This document shows, in pieces, positions 34,109-43,876 of a DNA stretch of 64,000 bases. Position 1 is the first letter of the stretch. Each line of letters opens with the position of its first letter. Position numbers and translations under genes: made by a program. The notes beneath the pieces are model-generated. The model saw only the letters and a list, made by a program, of their open reading frames with translations. It had not been told where the DNA came from and did no database searches. Origin of the DNA: Vibrio ezurae NBRC 102218. GTDB taxonomy: Bacteria > Pseudomonadota > Gammaproteobacteria > Enterobacterales > Vibrionaceae. Location of the stretch: NCBI RefSeq assembly GCF_000467185.1, contig NZ_BATM01000008.1:124001-188000 (forward strand). Direction: 5' to 3'.

Positions 34109-35449
34109 ATGTTAGATTTGAAGATAACGGCAAAAAAGAGTATCGAGTTACAACAAACTCTCTCGGCCGCTTCACAATCGGAAACCACGGTTGAGTTTGT
34201 TATCCCAAGCAGTATTGATCTTGGAGATACTTTTTCTGCGGGTGATTTCTTTGATAACGCATTTACTCAAACGCGCCGCTTTCACAAAGGAAAAAGCATC
34301 AGCTTAATGCTGTTGTACATCAAAATACTGGAAAAAGAACAGCTTCCTTACGAGTCATACAAAACCTCTATCAGCTTATTCGCGTATCTCTTTATCAATG
34401 AGATACGCTCTTTTAAGACCACCCAAGAAAAAGAAGAGCAAGCAGTAGAAGAGATCATTGCTAAGGCAAAAGGTCACTCCAATATTTTGACCTCATTCCG
34501 TCGTTTTAAATTAGAAGATGACCAAAAGTTTGAACGCTTTCGTAAAGTAGACGCCATTCTCTCTTATGAATTTGAGCAATATTTGCTAAGACAAACTGCG
34601 TATGTGCAAAACATCAAAGGGGCGACAGTTGCCCGCGATTATTTGTCACAACTTTCTATAGCCGAAGATGAATATCGCATCACACAAATGTACGAAGGGA
34701 TTTACTCGGTAAAAAGCATAGAAGCGGAAGACCAAGAAAAGCTCACTCGAATTTTTAACCAAACTGACCTGCAAAAGAAATTGCTAGAGTTGCCACTTCG
34801 CGTACATAGCAGCAGTAAGCGAGTGGGGGAGAAAGAGCGTTATCTGTCCCTTGCCATTGCCACTGGCCTGATTATGTTAGGTTTCAGTGTGGTGATTTTT
34901 CAGTTTCGTTTAATGGGGCTGGATACTGACTTGCAGTTTGTATTGGCGTTCGCCGCGCTGTATGTGGTGCGTGATGTGTTTAAAGAGAGCATTAAATCTT
35001 GGGTGTTTGATAAGATCATTCGTAAAAAACCGCGCGTGGTGTCCACCTTTAGTAAGCCAGATAAAAAAACAGATATTGGCTCGGGAGAGACGTGGTTTAA
35101 CTCGCAACCCAACTCTAAGTTGGCGATAGCAAACCGTGAGAACATCTCACTGTTTTTTAAAGAGATCGTTAATTTGAAGAACTTTGAATACAACGGTTTT
35201 AAAAAGATAAAAACCAGCACCACCGTCGATCTTGGCCCAATTATGCGCTGTTTCCCAAGTGAAAATCGCGATATGTATGTGTACTCCACATCTAATAAAT
35301 CACGTAAAGTGAGCATTTCACGTCGTGGTCGAATTGAAGTGAAAATTCATGAAAAGAAAACCGAGCCGGGCGGTATTAAAGAGCGCACCGCACGTTATCG
35401 AGTGACCTTTGATCGCACTAAGATCATCAAACTTGAACCTCTGCAATAG
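34109..35449 (+). CDS. Hypothetical 446-residue membrane protein
   Basis: Family not recognised. The N-terminal about 240 residues are soluble, charged and mostly helical. Two hydrophobic segments follow at about 251-270 (SLAIATGLIMLGFSVVIFQF) and 276-292. The C-terminal about 150 residues are basic, soluble and end in a likely beta-rich region (GRIEVKIHEKK, ARYRVTFDRTKI). No known catalytic motif is visible. The start has AAGGATGG about 10 bases upstream. It precedes a small membrane protein gene by 39 bases. Real gene by length and composition; the function is open. Confidence 0.75.
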   Translation: MLDLKITAKKSIELQQTLSAASQSETTVEFVIPSSIDLGDTFSAGDFFDNAFTQTRRFHKGKSISLMLLYIKILEKEQLPYESYKTSISLFAYLFINEIRSFKTTQEKEEQAVEEIIAKAKGHSNILTSFRRFKLEDDQKFERFRKVDAILSYEFEQYLLRQTAYVQNIKGATVARDYLSQLSIAEDEYRITQMYEGIYSVKSIEAEDQEKLTRIFNQTDLQKKLLELPLRVHSSSKRVGEKERYLSLAIATGLIMLGFSVVIFQFRLMGLDTDLQFVLAFAALYVVRDVFKESIKSWVFDKIIRKKPRVVSTFSKPDKKTDIGSGETWFNSQPNSKLAIANRENISLFFKEIVNLKNFEYNGFKKIKTSTTVDLGPIMRCFPSENRDMYVYSTSNKSRKVSISRRGRIEVKIHEKKTEPGGIKERTARYRVTFDRTKIIKLEPLQ

Positions 35450-35488
35450 TCTCGTTTCTTTGTGGTTGGTGGGTAGTGAGTGGTGAAT

Positions 35489-35917
35489 ATGCCCGAACTT
35501 AGTTTTGAGCAGTGGGCTCTGATTGCCGATATTTATACGCCTGTGCTAGTTGTTATCAGCTTGAGGCTGCTTTATTTATCGTCAGGAGATCCAAGGAAAG
35601 CGGACATCAAAGCATTGTTAGCTACGACAGCAGTTGTGTACGCTTCCATGCTTTTAGATGACTATCTCAGTATTTGGCCGACGTTTAATGCAGATTACAG
35701 CACTCATAGTGGCATTGCTTTGGTGTTTGTAGCGCACATTGTGGTTAAAAGTGCGTGGCGAGCACGAATGCTCGCCATCGGCTCATTATTAGCTTATCTG
35801 CAATTAATGCATCATCAGCACTATCACACCTATTTAGATATGAGCTCAACGCTTGTCTATTTACTGCCACTATTTTGGTTAACTTGGCGTCAATTTGCAC
35901 CTAAAAGGGCTGATTAA
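35489..35917 (+). CDS. Hypothetical small membrane protein
   Basis: A 142-residue protein with about four hydrophobic helices (residues 9-28, 40-55, 70-88 and 118-135) and a His cluster LQLMHHQHYHTYLD near residue 107. No family was recognised. An in-frame GTG pair just before the ATG is a possible alternative start. It follows the 446-residue gene on the same strand and may be its partner. Its last 17 bases overlap the end of the converging outer-membrane gene. Confidence 0.65.
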   Translation: MPELSFEQWALIADIYTPVLVVISLRLLYLSSGDPRKADIKALLATTAVVYASMLLDDYLSIWPTFNADYSTHSGIALVFVAHIVVKSAWRARMLAIGSLLAYLQLMHHQHYHTYLDMSSTLVYLLPLFWLTWRQFAPKRAD

Positions 35918-37247
35918 CCATAAACCACATGTAACTGCCTTCCTCTGACATCGCATAATCAAGGCGCACCACTAAACCTGCTGCCAATGCGCGCACCGCA
36001 AAGCCACCATCTAATTTCATGTCTGAGGTAAGCTCGCCCAAATCGTAACTTGGCGCAACTTGTCCCGCCTCGGCAAAAGCGACTAACTGGAACCAATCTA
36101 TATTTAAAAACCTTAGCCAAGAGACTTCTTTGATTGGGTTGTGGCGCAAGGTATATCGGTATTCTGCGGTGGCGTACAAACTGGCTTTATCATGGAAGCG
36201 GTTGGAATCAAAGCCGCGCATTCGATATAGACCACCGAGCGTTGCGCCTTCGTTATACGGCGGCGCGTTTTCAACTTGGCTATTTTGCGAATCAACCGAA
36301 GTGACTTTCCAAGAAGGCGAGTAGCCTGTCCAAAAATTCAAAGCGATGATGCGTTGCAGTGCCCAATTGCTCTCGCCGATGGAGATGTATTTACTCATAT
36401 CCAGTTCGACAAAATCCCATTTGCTGTCTTGAGAGATAAGTGTGCCTTCATAGGAGTAGCCAATGTATTGACGGCTACCCATGGAGGGATTGGGAGAAAA
36501 ATCGGTATTATCGTATTGAATGCCGAGCTCAAAAGCGTTCATATCGCCGTCTTGTTTGGCTTCGCCTGGATTGGTGTAGGATTGATAGCGATTAAACTGA
36601 CGCAGTAATAGCACCGTTGAACCCGTTTCTAGAGGGTTCCAATAAATGCTACTTGGCGCATCGGTTAATAGGCCATTGCGCAAATGATAATGCGCTGTGG
36701 GGGAGTGCTTGGCCGAACCTAGGGGCAGGACGTATTCTATTTTGAAATCCAACCAGTTTGAAAAGCCATCCCCTTGGATATAATCATCTTGGCTTGAACC
36801 AGAACTGCCCGGTCTTGGATTATCGTTTGGCCAAGGCCCTGCGCCTAGGGTATAAGCGCGCTGATCAGGAAAATAGGCGTACATGCCAGAAACAGAAACA
36901 AAAGCCCGATCGGCAAACCAAGGTCGATAGTTCCAAAGCCCAGCGGAAACGCCGTAGCTCTCTTCGCCTCCCCAAGCGGTTCCGCCAATCACCAACTGCT
37001 CTTGACCAATCCCTTGAACTACGCCGCCGACACCAGCATTTAAGCCCATGGTTTCAGTCGAAAACAGATACGGCAGTGCCATGGCGTTTTTAGTATCGTT
37101 AGCATTTTCGGCGCGAGTAATGGTGTATTTCATGCCTACGGGAGTGGCGGCATCGACACAAAATGACAAAGCTAAAGTTGGCAGTAGCAAACTGCGACCG
37201 AAAACTTTAGTTAAGGTAGGGGGTATATAATTTTTTTGTTTATTCAT
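35901..37247 (-). CDS. BamA/TamA-like (OMP85, D15) outer membrane protein
   Basis: A 448-residue outer-membrane beta-barrel. A signal peptide ends near residue 34 (CVDAATP). Alternating strands lead to the OMP85 C-terminal signature GGLYRMRGFDSNRFHDKA, YATAEYRYTLRHN and a final aromatic residue F. It lacks the POTRA domains of true BamA or TamA, so it is a short surface-antigen-type barrel rather than the essential assembly factor. It stands alone, converging with the small membrane gene. Its role (channel, lipase-like partner or assembly) is unknown. Confidence 0.8.
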   Translation of the reverse strand: MNKQKNYIPPTLTKVFGRSLLLPTLALSFCVDAATPVGMKYTITRAENANDTKNAMALPYLFSTETMGLNAGVGGVVQGIGQEQLVIGGTAWGGEESYGVSAGLWNYRPWFADRAFVSVSGMYAYFPDQRAYTLGAGPWPNDNPRPGSSGSSQDDYIQGDGFSNWLDFKIEYVLPLGSAKHSPTAHYHLRNGLLTDAPSSIYWNPLETGSTVLLLRQFNRYQSYTNPGEAKQDGDMNAFELGIQYDNTDFSPNPSMGSRQYIGYSYEGTLISQDSKWDFVELDMSKYISIGESNWALQRIIALNFWTGYSPSWKVTSVDSQNSQVENAPPYNEGATLGGLYRMRGFDSNRFHDKASLYATAEYRYTLRHNPIKEVSWLRFLNIDWFQLVAFAEAGQVAPSYDLGELTSDMKLDGGFAVRALAAGLVVRLDYAMSEEGSYMWFMVNQPF

Positions 37248-37395
37248 CAGTAAGATATGAGCATCCTGCTCTCGTTAATTAACGTCCATTGATGATGATA
37301 CAAATAAAAAACGCCAAGGAAAAGATAAGAAACTGCATGTTGTGCAATGGGTTTGTTTTGCGAGGTTAAATGATGAATAAAGAGGCAGTGCTGGG

Positions 37396-37565
37396 CCAAG
37401 CCATTGCGCTTTCCTGTTGCTTTAACCTAGTAAATGCACTCAAACGCCTTAATGTATGGTCACTCCAGACACATTGAGGCGTTTTTTACTGGGACAGAAA
37501 TTTGTTCTGTGACGTACTCTTAGGCACAAAGATCCAACTCGTTATTGGACATTTCTGAGTTACGG
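37396..37565 (+). repeat. Dispersed terminator-bearing repeat, copy B
   Basis: This copy lies in the 537-base gap between the OMP85 gene and the HNH-like gene, which holds no gene. It has the box CCAAGCCATTGCGCTTTCC, the hairpin AAACGCCTTAATG / CATTGAGGCGTTT (37442-37484) followed by TTTTTT, and the tail CACAAAGATCCAACTCG then TTATTGGACA. All three parts match copy A in order and spacing. Confidence 0.65.
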
Positions 37566-37784
37566 AGATCTACCCCGCCAACACTGATTTGGACAGAAGT
37601 AAGCTAAATTGTATCTTTAATTCAAACATTATAAGAAATTAACCCCTGCGGTTGGCTTCCATGCTTACTTCGCTTCATCAAGCTGTTCGTCCATTGCAGA
37701 GTTACTCGTACTGTCAACCTATAAATTAAGTCGGTGATCTGTTACTGCACTTAACTCTCCCTGCTCTCTCAACGACGCCGATAA

Positions 37785-38390
37785 TCAGCCTTTTTTGTCG
37801 TTGCGGTGCTCCTCTGTGTGGACAGGACGCAACAACAGTTCCATGTTAGTGGTTTCGGCTGCCAGCTCAGGGCGATCCGCAACTCGCTGTTTATGGTGAA
37901 CCTCCGTTTTTTGATTCGTTGTGCTCTCTCCCGAGCGCTCACACTTACCGTCTTTTCCTTCGCTAGCCAGCTTGCGACGATACGCTTGTTTAGCTGCGTT
38001 GGACTTGGTCTCTACTGTGGTGGCAGCGATCGCACGTCGCTGAGTGGACTCAGGTCGCGACAGTACACTCTGGGTGTCTTGGTGGAACTTCAGAGCCTGT
38101 GCTTGCTGCTCAGCATCGGCACTTTGCATATTAGGTAAGTTCCATCCTCTTGCGGTGGAGACGCGCACATAGCGCTCACCATCGATTGTGGGCACTTTGT
38201 CACTGGTTGTCTCCGAGGCTTTTTGCGCCACATCGGCAGGATCAAGCCCTGTGGCCTCTGGGACGTCCTTTAAAAGCATGAAGTGCTGTGTGTTTGTGAC
38301 TTGGGTGTCAGTGCGCACTTCAACAACGGTTGCACCAGACACTTCGCCGACAGGACTCAAAGTTTCTGGTATTAATGGCGTGTCACTCAT
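37785..38390 (-). CDS. HNH-like nuclease candidate of the J-domain cassette
   Basis: A 201-residue soluble protein. The first about 140 residues are polar, Ala/Gln/Thr-rich and not recognised. The last 50 carry an HNH-like pattern: C150, then TEVHHKQRVADRPELA with H165-H166, N182 in TNMELLLRP, and H191 and H195 in VHTEEHR. A second zinc Cys is missing, so metal binding may differ from classical HNH proteins. It is the last of three genes and overlaps the upstream one by ATGA. No terminator follows. Nuclease activity is inference from the motif only. Confidence 0.6.
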   Translation of the reverse strand: MSDTPLIPETLSPVGEVSGATVVEVRTDTQVTNTQHFMLLKDVPEATGLDPADVAQKASETTSDKVPTIDGERYVRVSTARGWNLPNMQSADAEQQAQALKFHQDTQSVLSRPESTQRRAIAATTVETKSNAAKQAYRRKLASEGKDGKCERSGESTTNQKTEVHHKQRVADRPELAAETTNMELLLRPVHTEEHRNDKKG

Positions 38391-38839
38391 GCATCATCCT
38401 TTTGTTGGTTGCCGATTTTGACAACAGTTTGATAAGAGATGGCAGCCACATCTGCGATCAGTTGACTGGTCGCCTCGTGCTTGGCCTGCTGCTTCGCATC
38501 TCGAGGCTGCTCGTAGCGTTCATCAATGATCTCCAAAGTCAAGCCTTGCGAAAGAAACGTTTGATCGTTCTGGTGACGGACCTCATCGCGGTCAGCTTCG
38601 GCAACTGCTTTTCGAAACGCACGCTGATCGGTGCCCAGTGCTTGCGCGAGAGCGCCCGTGTTATAATACGGTGTGTGCGTTTGGCTCTCAGGATTTACTT
38701 CGCTAAACGATTCATCTAGAAGATTTTGGTTGGCTTCGTCAATGCTGCCGTCGATATCAAGAGAGACTGTACTTTTCTTAGGCGTCAGCAATTCAGAGAG
38801 TGCGACGTGCGCTTGGGGCAGTTGGTGGTTCGACATCAT
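38387..38839 (-). CDS. Middle protein of the J-domain cassette, unknown
   Basis: A 150-residue soluble protein without signal or membrane segment. The N-terminal 55 residues are polar and probably disordered. A helical, HTH-like stretch YNTGALAQALGTDQRAFRKA follows, then charged helices. The family is not recognised; DNA binding is only suggested. A GAGG RBS precedes the ATG by 4 bases. It starts 8 bases after the J-like gene and overlaps the HNH-like gene by 4, so the three are surely one operon. Confidence 0.6.
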   Translation of the reverse strand: MMSNHQLPQAHVALSELLTPKKSTVSLDIDGSIDEANQNLLDESFSEVNPESQTHTPYYNTGALAQALGTDQRAFRKAVAEADRDEVRHQNDQTFLSQGLTLEIIDERYEQPRDAKQQAKHEATSQLIADVAAISYQTVVKIGNQQKDDA

Positions 38840-38847
38840 TGCCTCGC

Positions 38848-39300
38848 TTACAACGTCATCAGGCTGTGTAGTTTCTTAAGGTTGTCGAACGCTACAGCGG
38901 CTCGTGGATCGTGAGGGTTTTTGTCTGGGTGTACTTTGCTCGACATTTGCTTAAACCACTGTTTTGAGAGTCTTTCATCGCTGTACATGTCCGAAGTGAT
39001 CCCTAGCAGTTGATTGCGGCGCTTTCCGTCTACCTCATTAAGCAGGAAAAAGAGTTTGTCTTTTTCTGTCTTAAAAAATGAGATATCCGCCGTGCTAGAG
39101 GTAGTGTCTGTAGTTGCTAGTAGATGCTCTGTTGTCTCCTGCGCGACCTCGTTCACACACTCTTGGACGCTTTCTTGTACAGATTCTTTCACACCCTCAG
39201 TCTTTATCTCGGGTGTCGAGTTTTGTTTACGAACAAAGTAGAGGTGGCCAACCAGTCCTACATTAACTAGCAGAGAAAGAGTAAAGAGCAGTTCGATCAT
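38848..39300 (-). CDS. Membrane-anchored J-domain-like protein
   Basis: A 150-residue protein. Residues 2-22 form a single membrane helix (IELLFTLSLLVNVGLVGHLY). Residues 25-80 are a polar, acidic linker. The C-terminal 70 residues look like a short J domain: a helix (RLSKQWFKQMSSKV), the diagnostic HPDKNPHDP with HPD at 124-126, then AVAFDNLKKLHSLM. J domains stimulate DnaK/Hsp70. It is the first gene of a three-gene minus-strand operon lying between inverted copies of a dispersed repeat. The role is unknown; recruiting Hsp70 to a membrane process is the simplest guess. Confidence 0.65.
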   Translation of the reverse strand: MIELLFTLSLLVNVGLVGHLYFVRKQNSTPEIKTEGVKESVQESVQECVNEVAQETTEHLLATTDTTSSTADISFFKTEKDKLFFLLNEVDGKRRNQLLGITSDMYSDERLSKQWFKQMSSKVHPDKNPHDPRAAVAFDNLKKLHSLMTL

Positions 39301-39470
39301 TATTGGAGATTCCTTTTATTCATGCGCAGACGCGCCATGCTTAGTCTTTGGAAGATTAAGAAATTACTAGAATATATGTTACGAGTCTATTGCTTTTCCC
39401 TCATCAAGTTGAACTCCTGTAACTGTGCTAGCCAAGATCTAACGTCCTAGCACATCTATGGACAGAATGA

Positions 39471-39586
39471 GTTTGCCAACACTTCCAGTGTGCAAATAAT
39501 AGCTACAAACTTTAAACCTAAGCCCCATGAAAAAGGAGCTCATAAGAGCCCCTTCAGTAATAGCAGCACCAGAGCGCAATGCCTTG
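39471..39586 (-). repeat. Dispersed terminator-bearing repeat, copy C
   Basis: Fills most of the 329-base gap between the J-like gene and the dicarboxylate transporter gene. It aligns end to end with copy D (25571-25685) and carries a 9-bp hairpin with one mismatch at 39533-39554, followed by a short T-run on the minus strand, so it also serves as terminator of the transporter gene. Confidence 0.65.
39533..39554 (-). terminator. Terminator of the DASS transporter gene
   Basis: AAGGAGCTC pairs with GAGCCCCTT (one mismatch), loop ATAA, then TTTTTC on the minus strand. Moderate strength; lies within repeat copy C. Confidence 0.6.
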
Positions 39587-39629
39587 GTGCTGGACTGCCT
39601 CTTTGTGTGAATTGCTCGTAATAAATCGG

Positions 39630-41015
39630 CTACCAGAATACTGTCGCAATAAAGGTAAGCGCTACAATACACGCTATATTCAAGATAATACCCACTCGCA
39701 TCATCTCTTGTTGCTTGATATGTCCTGAGCCAAACACAATCGCATTTGGCGGGGTGGCGACTGGAAGCATAAAGGCGCAGGAAGCGGCGACCGCAATCAA
39801 TACCGAAAGTATGACAGGCGACATGCCAAACACTTCTGCCACCGTGGCAAAAATGGGAATCAGTAGCGCCGCACTGGCGGTGTTGCTGGCAAACTCGGTT
39901 AAGAAGACCACAAACAGCGCAATGATGGCGATAATAAACAAGATGCCAAAATCTGAGATAAGGCTACTTAGTGTATTGGCCAAGAAAACACTGGTGCCGG
40001 TGGCTTTTAGAACATTGCTTAAACAGATGCCGCCGCCAAACAAGATCAATACGCCCCAATCCGCGGTTTTTTCTATGTCTTTCCAGTGCACGACTCGTGC
40101 AAAGCCGACCAAGACGATCGCACATAACGCCACTATGGTATCAAAGCGCGAAATGCCGCCTAACATGGCGTTGATGGGTTTGCTAAATATCCAGCAACAT
40201 ACGGTCAACGCAAAGATAGACAAAGTGACGATCTTGCCTTTATCCCACACTACAGGCTCACGGTTTAACTCGAAGGTGCCTTTTAAGTTTGGCTTTAGCA
40301 CTAAATAAAGAGTAGCAACGGCAATAGGCAGTAAGATGACGGTTGCTGGAACGCCAAATGCCATCCATTCGCTAAAGGTCAGTCCCACTTCGGCTGCTGC
40401 AATGGCGTTCGGCGGCGAGCCGACAATAGTTGCAATGCCGCCAATACTGGCGCTGTATGCTACGCCAAGCAGAACAAAGACATAGGTTTTTCGCTCTTTA
40501 CCGGCATCCACTTTGCTGAGTACGCCGAGAACCAATGGAAGCATCATAGCGGCTGTGGCGGTGTTACTGATCCACATGGATAAGCCAGCCGTCACGCCAA
40601 ACAACATAAATACTGCGGTGCTCATTTTGCCTTTTGCCATAATGAGCACTTTGTCGGCAATCACCTTATCGAGCCCTTGTACATGCATCGCTGCAGCAAG
40701 CGCAAAGCCTCCTAAAAAGAGAAAGATGATTGGGTTAGAAAAGTTGTTGAGGGCGGTTTGGGTATTAAAAATATCAAAGGCGACCGCTAAAATAGGCACT
40801 AAAATGGCTGTGATAGTCACGTGTAGTGCTTCGGTTAACCAAAGTACGGCGATAAACACCAATATGCTAATACCAAGTACTACCTGTGGTTCAAATGGCA
40901 ACAGGTTATATAGAGCAATAAAGAGCACGATATCAGCGAGGATAATCATGCTATTTTTATGCATTAGCCATTCTTTGGTATTGGTAGGGAGGGGGACGGT
41001 GTCATTTTTATGCAT
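39630..41015 (-). CDS. DASS-family sodium/dicarboxylate symporter (VcINDY type)
   Basis: A 461-residue inner-membrane symporter, one residue shorter than V. cholerae VcINDY. Both substrate/sodium-binding SNT motifs are present: SNTATAAMM (S150-T152) and SNTASAALL in the second half, with the SPPNAIA and TPPNAIVFG hairpins after each. VcINDY imports succinate and related C4-dicarboxylates with Na+. The start has a strong AGAGGAG RBS about 8 bases before the ATG. It stands alone, flanked by repeat copy C downstream. Substrate inferred from the close family match. Confidence 0.93.
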   Translation of the reverse strand: MHKNDTVPLPTNTKEWLMHKNSMIILADIVLFIALYNLLPFEPQVVLGISILVFIAVLWLTEALHVTITAILVPILAVAFDIFNTQTALNNFSNPIIFLFLGGFALAAAMHVQGLDKVIADKVLIMAKGKMSTAVFMLFGVTAGLSMWISNTATAAMMLPLVLGVLSKVDAGKERKTYVFVLLGVAYSASIGGIATIVGSPPNAIAAAEVGLTFSEWMAFGVPATVILLPIAVATLYLVLKPNLKGTFELNREPVVWDKGKIVTLSIFALTVCCWIFSKPINAMLGGISRFDTIVALCAIVLVGFARVVHWKDIEKTADWGVLILFGGGICLSNVLKATGTSVFLANTLSSLISDFGILFIIAIIALFVVFLTEFASNTASAALLIPIFATVAEVFGMSPVILSVLIAVAASCAFMLPVATPPNAIVFGSGHIKQQEMMRVGIILNIACIVALTFIATVFW

Positions 41016-41533
41016 TTTCTTTCTCCTCTTTTATATACCCATTGCTGTCTTTAACGGGTGCAGATGACGCGTTAATAGCCAGAGTGAGCTTTAGCCTTTG
41101 ACGTTGTTATTTTTTTAATTCGCTTAATGTAGGGTGTACCACTTTGTGGTTATTAAATAGTCACATTAATTGTGGGTATATGAAACGAGGTTATTGCAAT
41201 ATTGTTAACTGAGGTGGGGTGTAGAGGGTTTTCTGATTTGGAATGTGTTGCTTATCACAGCTTTATTGCAAAAGAAGTGAACTTGCGAATATCCATCACA
41301 GTAAATCAGTGAGCAGAAATCGCGCAGGTAAAATGTTCGAGAACAAGGCAGGGTTTTTCGATAAGTTGTTATTCTATAAACAAAAACTCTAACGCAGTTA
41401 CTGAATCGTTTAACACGCTAGAATACCCGTTATTGTGTACGAGAAGTTAAGGTGCGTGCGTAAAATCGTCTGGGCAAAAAAAGAGTGGCTCCCTAAGGAA
41501 AACCACTCTTATCGTGCACATTCTTATATTGAA
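41016..41533. other. 518-base gap between the DASS and ptsG genes
   Basis: No gene seen. It holds the DASS promoter near its left end and the ptsG terminator (41475-41510) near its right end. A CRP-like half-site pair near 41142 has the wrong spacing and was not called. Confidence 0.5.
41475..41510 (-). terminator. Terminator of ptsG
   Basis: An 8-bp stem (AAGAGTGG at 41481 with CCACTCTT at 41503), a 14-base loop, and TTTTTTG on the minus strand. Confidence 0.8.
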
Positions 41534-42943
41534 TTAGTTATTTTTCATGTGCTTAAGCATTTGTGTTTTATACACATCACTATTGCCACCAAAAATGGCT
41601 TGTACGCCAGTACCTACACGCACGACGCCAGCAGCACCGAGTGCTTTGAGTCTGTCATTATCGACGTGCTCTTGGTCTTTCACTTGCATGCGAAGGCGAG
41701 TAATACAGGCATCGACTGATACGATATTTTGTTTTCCACCAAAGGCGGCAATAAGCTCTTTGGTAAAGTCGTCACCTTCTAGTTTTTCAGATGAGTCTTG
41801 CTCGACGTCTTCACGACCCGGCGTTTTCAAATCGAAGAACTTGATAAACCAGCTAAATACGACGTAGTAAACCGCAGCATAAGCAAGACCAAGTGGAATG
41901 ATCATCCAACCTTTTGTTGAAATACCGTAGAAGGTTAGGTAATCAATCAGGCCAGCACTAAAGCTGTAACCGTGTTTCACACCTAGAATAATACATAGTG
42001 GATAAGCAAGGCCCGCCATGATGGCGTGGATTGCGTATAGCGCAGGAGAGATAAACAGGAATGCAAACTCTACTGGCTCAGTAATACCTGTAAGGAATGA
42101 CGTTAGAGCCGCAGAAACCATGATCCCCATCACTTTGACTCTATTTTCTGGTTTTGCCGCACGACCCATTGCAATGGCCGCCGCTGGTAAACCAAACATC
42201 TTGAACAGATAGCCACCTGCAAGGTTGCCAGAGTTTGGATCGCCGGCGAAGAAGCGAGGGATCTCGCCGTGGAAAACCTGACCTGCTGCGTTAGTAAAGT
42301 CACCCGCTTGAAGCTGAATGATAACGTTAATCACGTGGTGTAAGCCAAATGGGATCAAAGCACGCTCGGCGGTGCCGTACGCCCAAAATGCCATGACTGG
42401 GTTTTGTTCTGTAGCCCAGTGACCAAATGCATCGATACCTAGACCGATAGGCTGCCAAATAAAGGCCAGCACTATACCTAACAGTAACATAGCAAAGGAA
42501 GTGACAATCGGTACAAAGCGTTTACCGGCAAAGAAGCCTAAATACGCTGGCATCTTAATGGTGTAGAAACGATTGAACATATAGGCGCCTACAGCACCTG
42601 AAATGATACCACCGAGTACCCCCATATCGATGTGATCGACACCCAGTACGCCAGCCATTACTTTTAAGGTTGCAATCAGTACGTAATAACCGATACCTGC
42701 AGCAACGGCCCCCACGCCGTCATTGTCAGTAAAGGAAATAGCGACACCGAGTGCAAAAATAAGTGGCAAGTTGCCGAATACAGCGCCGCCGGCTTCCGCC
42801 ATTAGCTGTGACACGATAGGTGGGATAAACCCGAAGTTAGCAGAACCGATACCCAGTAAAATGCCGGCAGCGGGCATGGATGCTATTGGCAGCATTAATG
42901 CCTTACCAACCTTTGAAAGGCTCGCAAAAAAGTTTTTGAACAT
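41534..42943 (-). CDS. ptsG: PTS glucose-specific EIICB component PtsG
   Basis: A 469-residue protein that imports and phosphorylates glucose. The EIIC membrane domain (residues 1 to about 365) carries [25 protein letters not shown] and the sugar-binding [12 protein letters not shown]. After a short linker the EIIB domain follows with the phospho-Cys site [11 protein letters not shown] near residue 410. No EIIA domain is attached, so it uses a separate EIIA(Glc), as in E. coli. The ATG is preceded by AGGGAAA. Single gene, own terminator. Inner membrane. Alternative sugars (GlcNAc) are less likely because the sequence matches PtsG throughout. Confidence 0.93.
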   Translation of the reverse strand: MFKNFFASLSKVGKALMLPIASMPAAGILLGIGSANFGFIPPIVSQLMAEAGGAVFGNLPLIFALGVAISFTDNDGVGAVAAGIGYYVLIATLKVMAGVLGVDHIDMGVLGGIISGAVGAYMFNRFYTIKMPAYLGFFAGKRFVPIVTSFAMLLLGIVLAFIWQPIGLGIDAFGHWATEQNPVMAFWAYGTAERALIPFGLHHVINVIIQLQAGDFTNAAGQVFHGEIPRFFAGDPNSGNLAGGYLFKMFGLPAAAIAMGRAAKPENRVKVMGIMVSAALTSFLTGITEPVEFAFLFISPALYAIHAIMAGLAYPLCIILGVKHGYSFSAGLIDYLTFYGISTKGWMIIPLGLAYAAVYYVVFSWFIKFFDLKTPGREDVEQDSSEKLEGDDFTKELIAAFGGKQNIVSVDACITRLRMQVKDQEHVDNDRLKALGAAGVVRVGTGVQAIFGGNSDVYKTQMLKHMKNN

Positions 42944-43194
42944 ATGATTTCCCTGATGTTATTTTTTTGATTTCGCGTCGAAAACTAACGGTTTTAAAGG
43001 AATTACTCAAAATGTATATATGCAAAATAATTCTTTGTTTTTGATACGAAAAATTGTTTTTTATTTAAGCGGAAAATCACTGAAAACCCCCTTTGTAAAT
43101 CAAGAGTAACCATTAAAACTTGTGAATTAGATCGCTACTACTTAGGGGGTAAATTGAGGGATATTAGAAGTGAGTCGGTTAAAATAGTTAAGGG

Positions 43195-43716
43195 CTAGAG
43201 TAGGTGAGCGTTTCGCCAATAATTCAAAGACTCTTCTCTGGTTTTACCATACTTAATTGCGGTATCAAGCATGCCTTCTTGAAACTGGCGGCCTAAGTCT
43301 TGTTGCCCAAGAAGTGTCAGACTGCGAATGATTCGGGTAATGCATCGGTGACTGTGATCATCATCATTGAGCCAACTTTGCTCATGAATACTGAGTTTGT
43401 TTTTGGGGACGACGGCGCCGTTTTTAATTTGCATATCATAAAAGTTAAGCATGATATGCAATGAGCGACGTTGGGCCTTTTGCAATACTTTGCAGGTTAA
43501 AAAATAGTCGCGCGTCGATGAGCAGACCAAAGGAACAAGGGGCTGAAATTTACTTGGGGTGTCAATCGGAAATAACCATTGTATGTATTCCCGATCGTGT
43601 TGGAGCCAAAAGTCATCGAGTGACCATATTTGCTCTATGTTTCTTTGTTTATGGTCGAGATGATGACCTAGCATAAACCGGCAAAGAACATTCATGTTTT
43701 GTGGATACCTTTCCAA
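43195..43716 (-). CDS. Opioid growth factor receptor (OGFr)-related protein
   Basis: A 173-residue cytoplasmic protein. The segment DFWLQHDREYIQWLFPIDTP matches the conserved OGFr domain core, best known from vertebrates but common in bacteria, where its function is unknown. The rest is helical with basic patches and many His, Trp and Arg residues (LNDDDHSHRCITRIIRSL). It stands alone between ptsG and the phosphonate transporter, and is divergent from the latter. No catalytic residues can be named. Confidence 0.85.
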   Translation of the reverse strand: MERYPQNMNVLCRFMLGHHLDHKQRNIEQIWSLDDFWLQHDREYIQWLFPIDTPSKFQPLVPLVCSSTRDYFLTCKVLQKAQRRSLHIMLNFYDMQIKNGAVVPKNKLSIHEQSWLNDDDHSHRCITRIIRSLTLLGQQDLGRQFQEGMLDTAIKYGKTREESLNYWRNAHLL

Positions 43717-43876
43717 AGCTACTGGATAGAGTAGTGTATTTCTGTCATACGGAATATTAACTGTGGTTTTTATAAATATCCATTCTATACAGTTATTAAT
43801 AATAACTATTTACATTTAAACTTTCAAAGTAGTTAACGAAGCGCATACACAATTATTTCATAAAGCTTAAATTTAA

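Noticed and set aside
41142..41166. Possible CRP site (TGTGG ... TCACA)
   Set aside because: The half-sites are 11 bases apart instead of 6.
41435..41719. Plus-strand frame of 94 codons
   Set aside because: Lies opposite the ptsG terminator and the ptsG 3' end; only a shadow.
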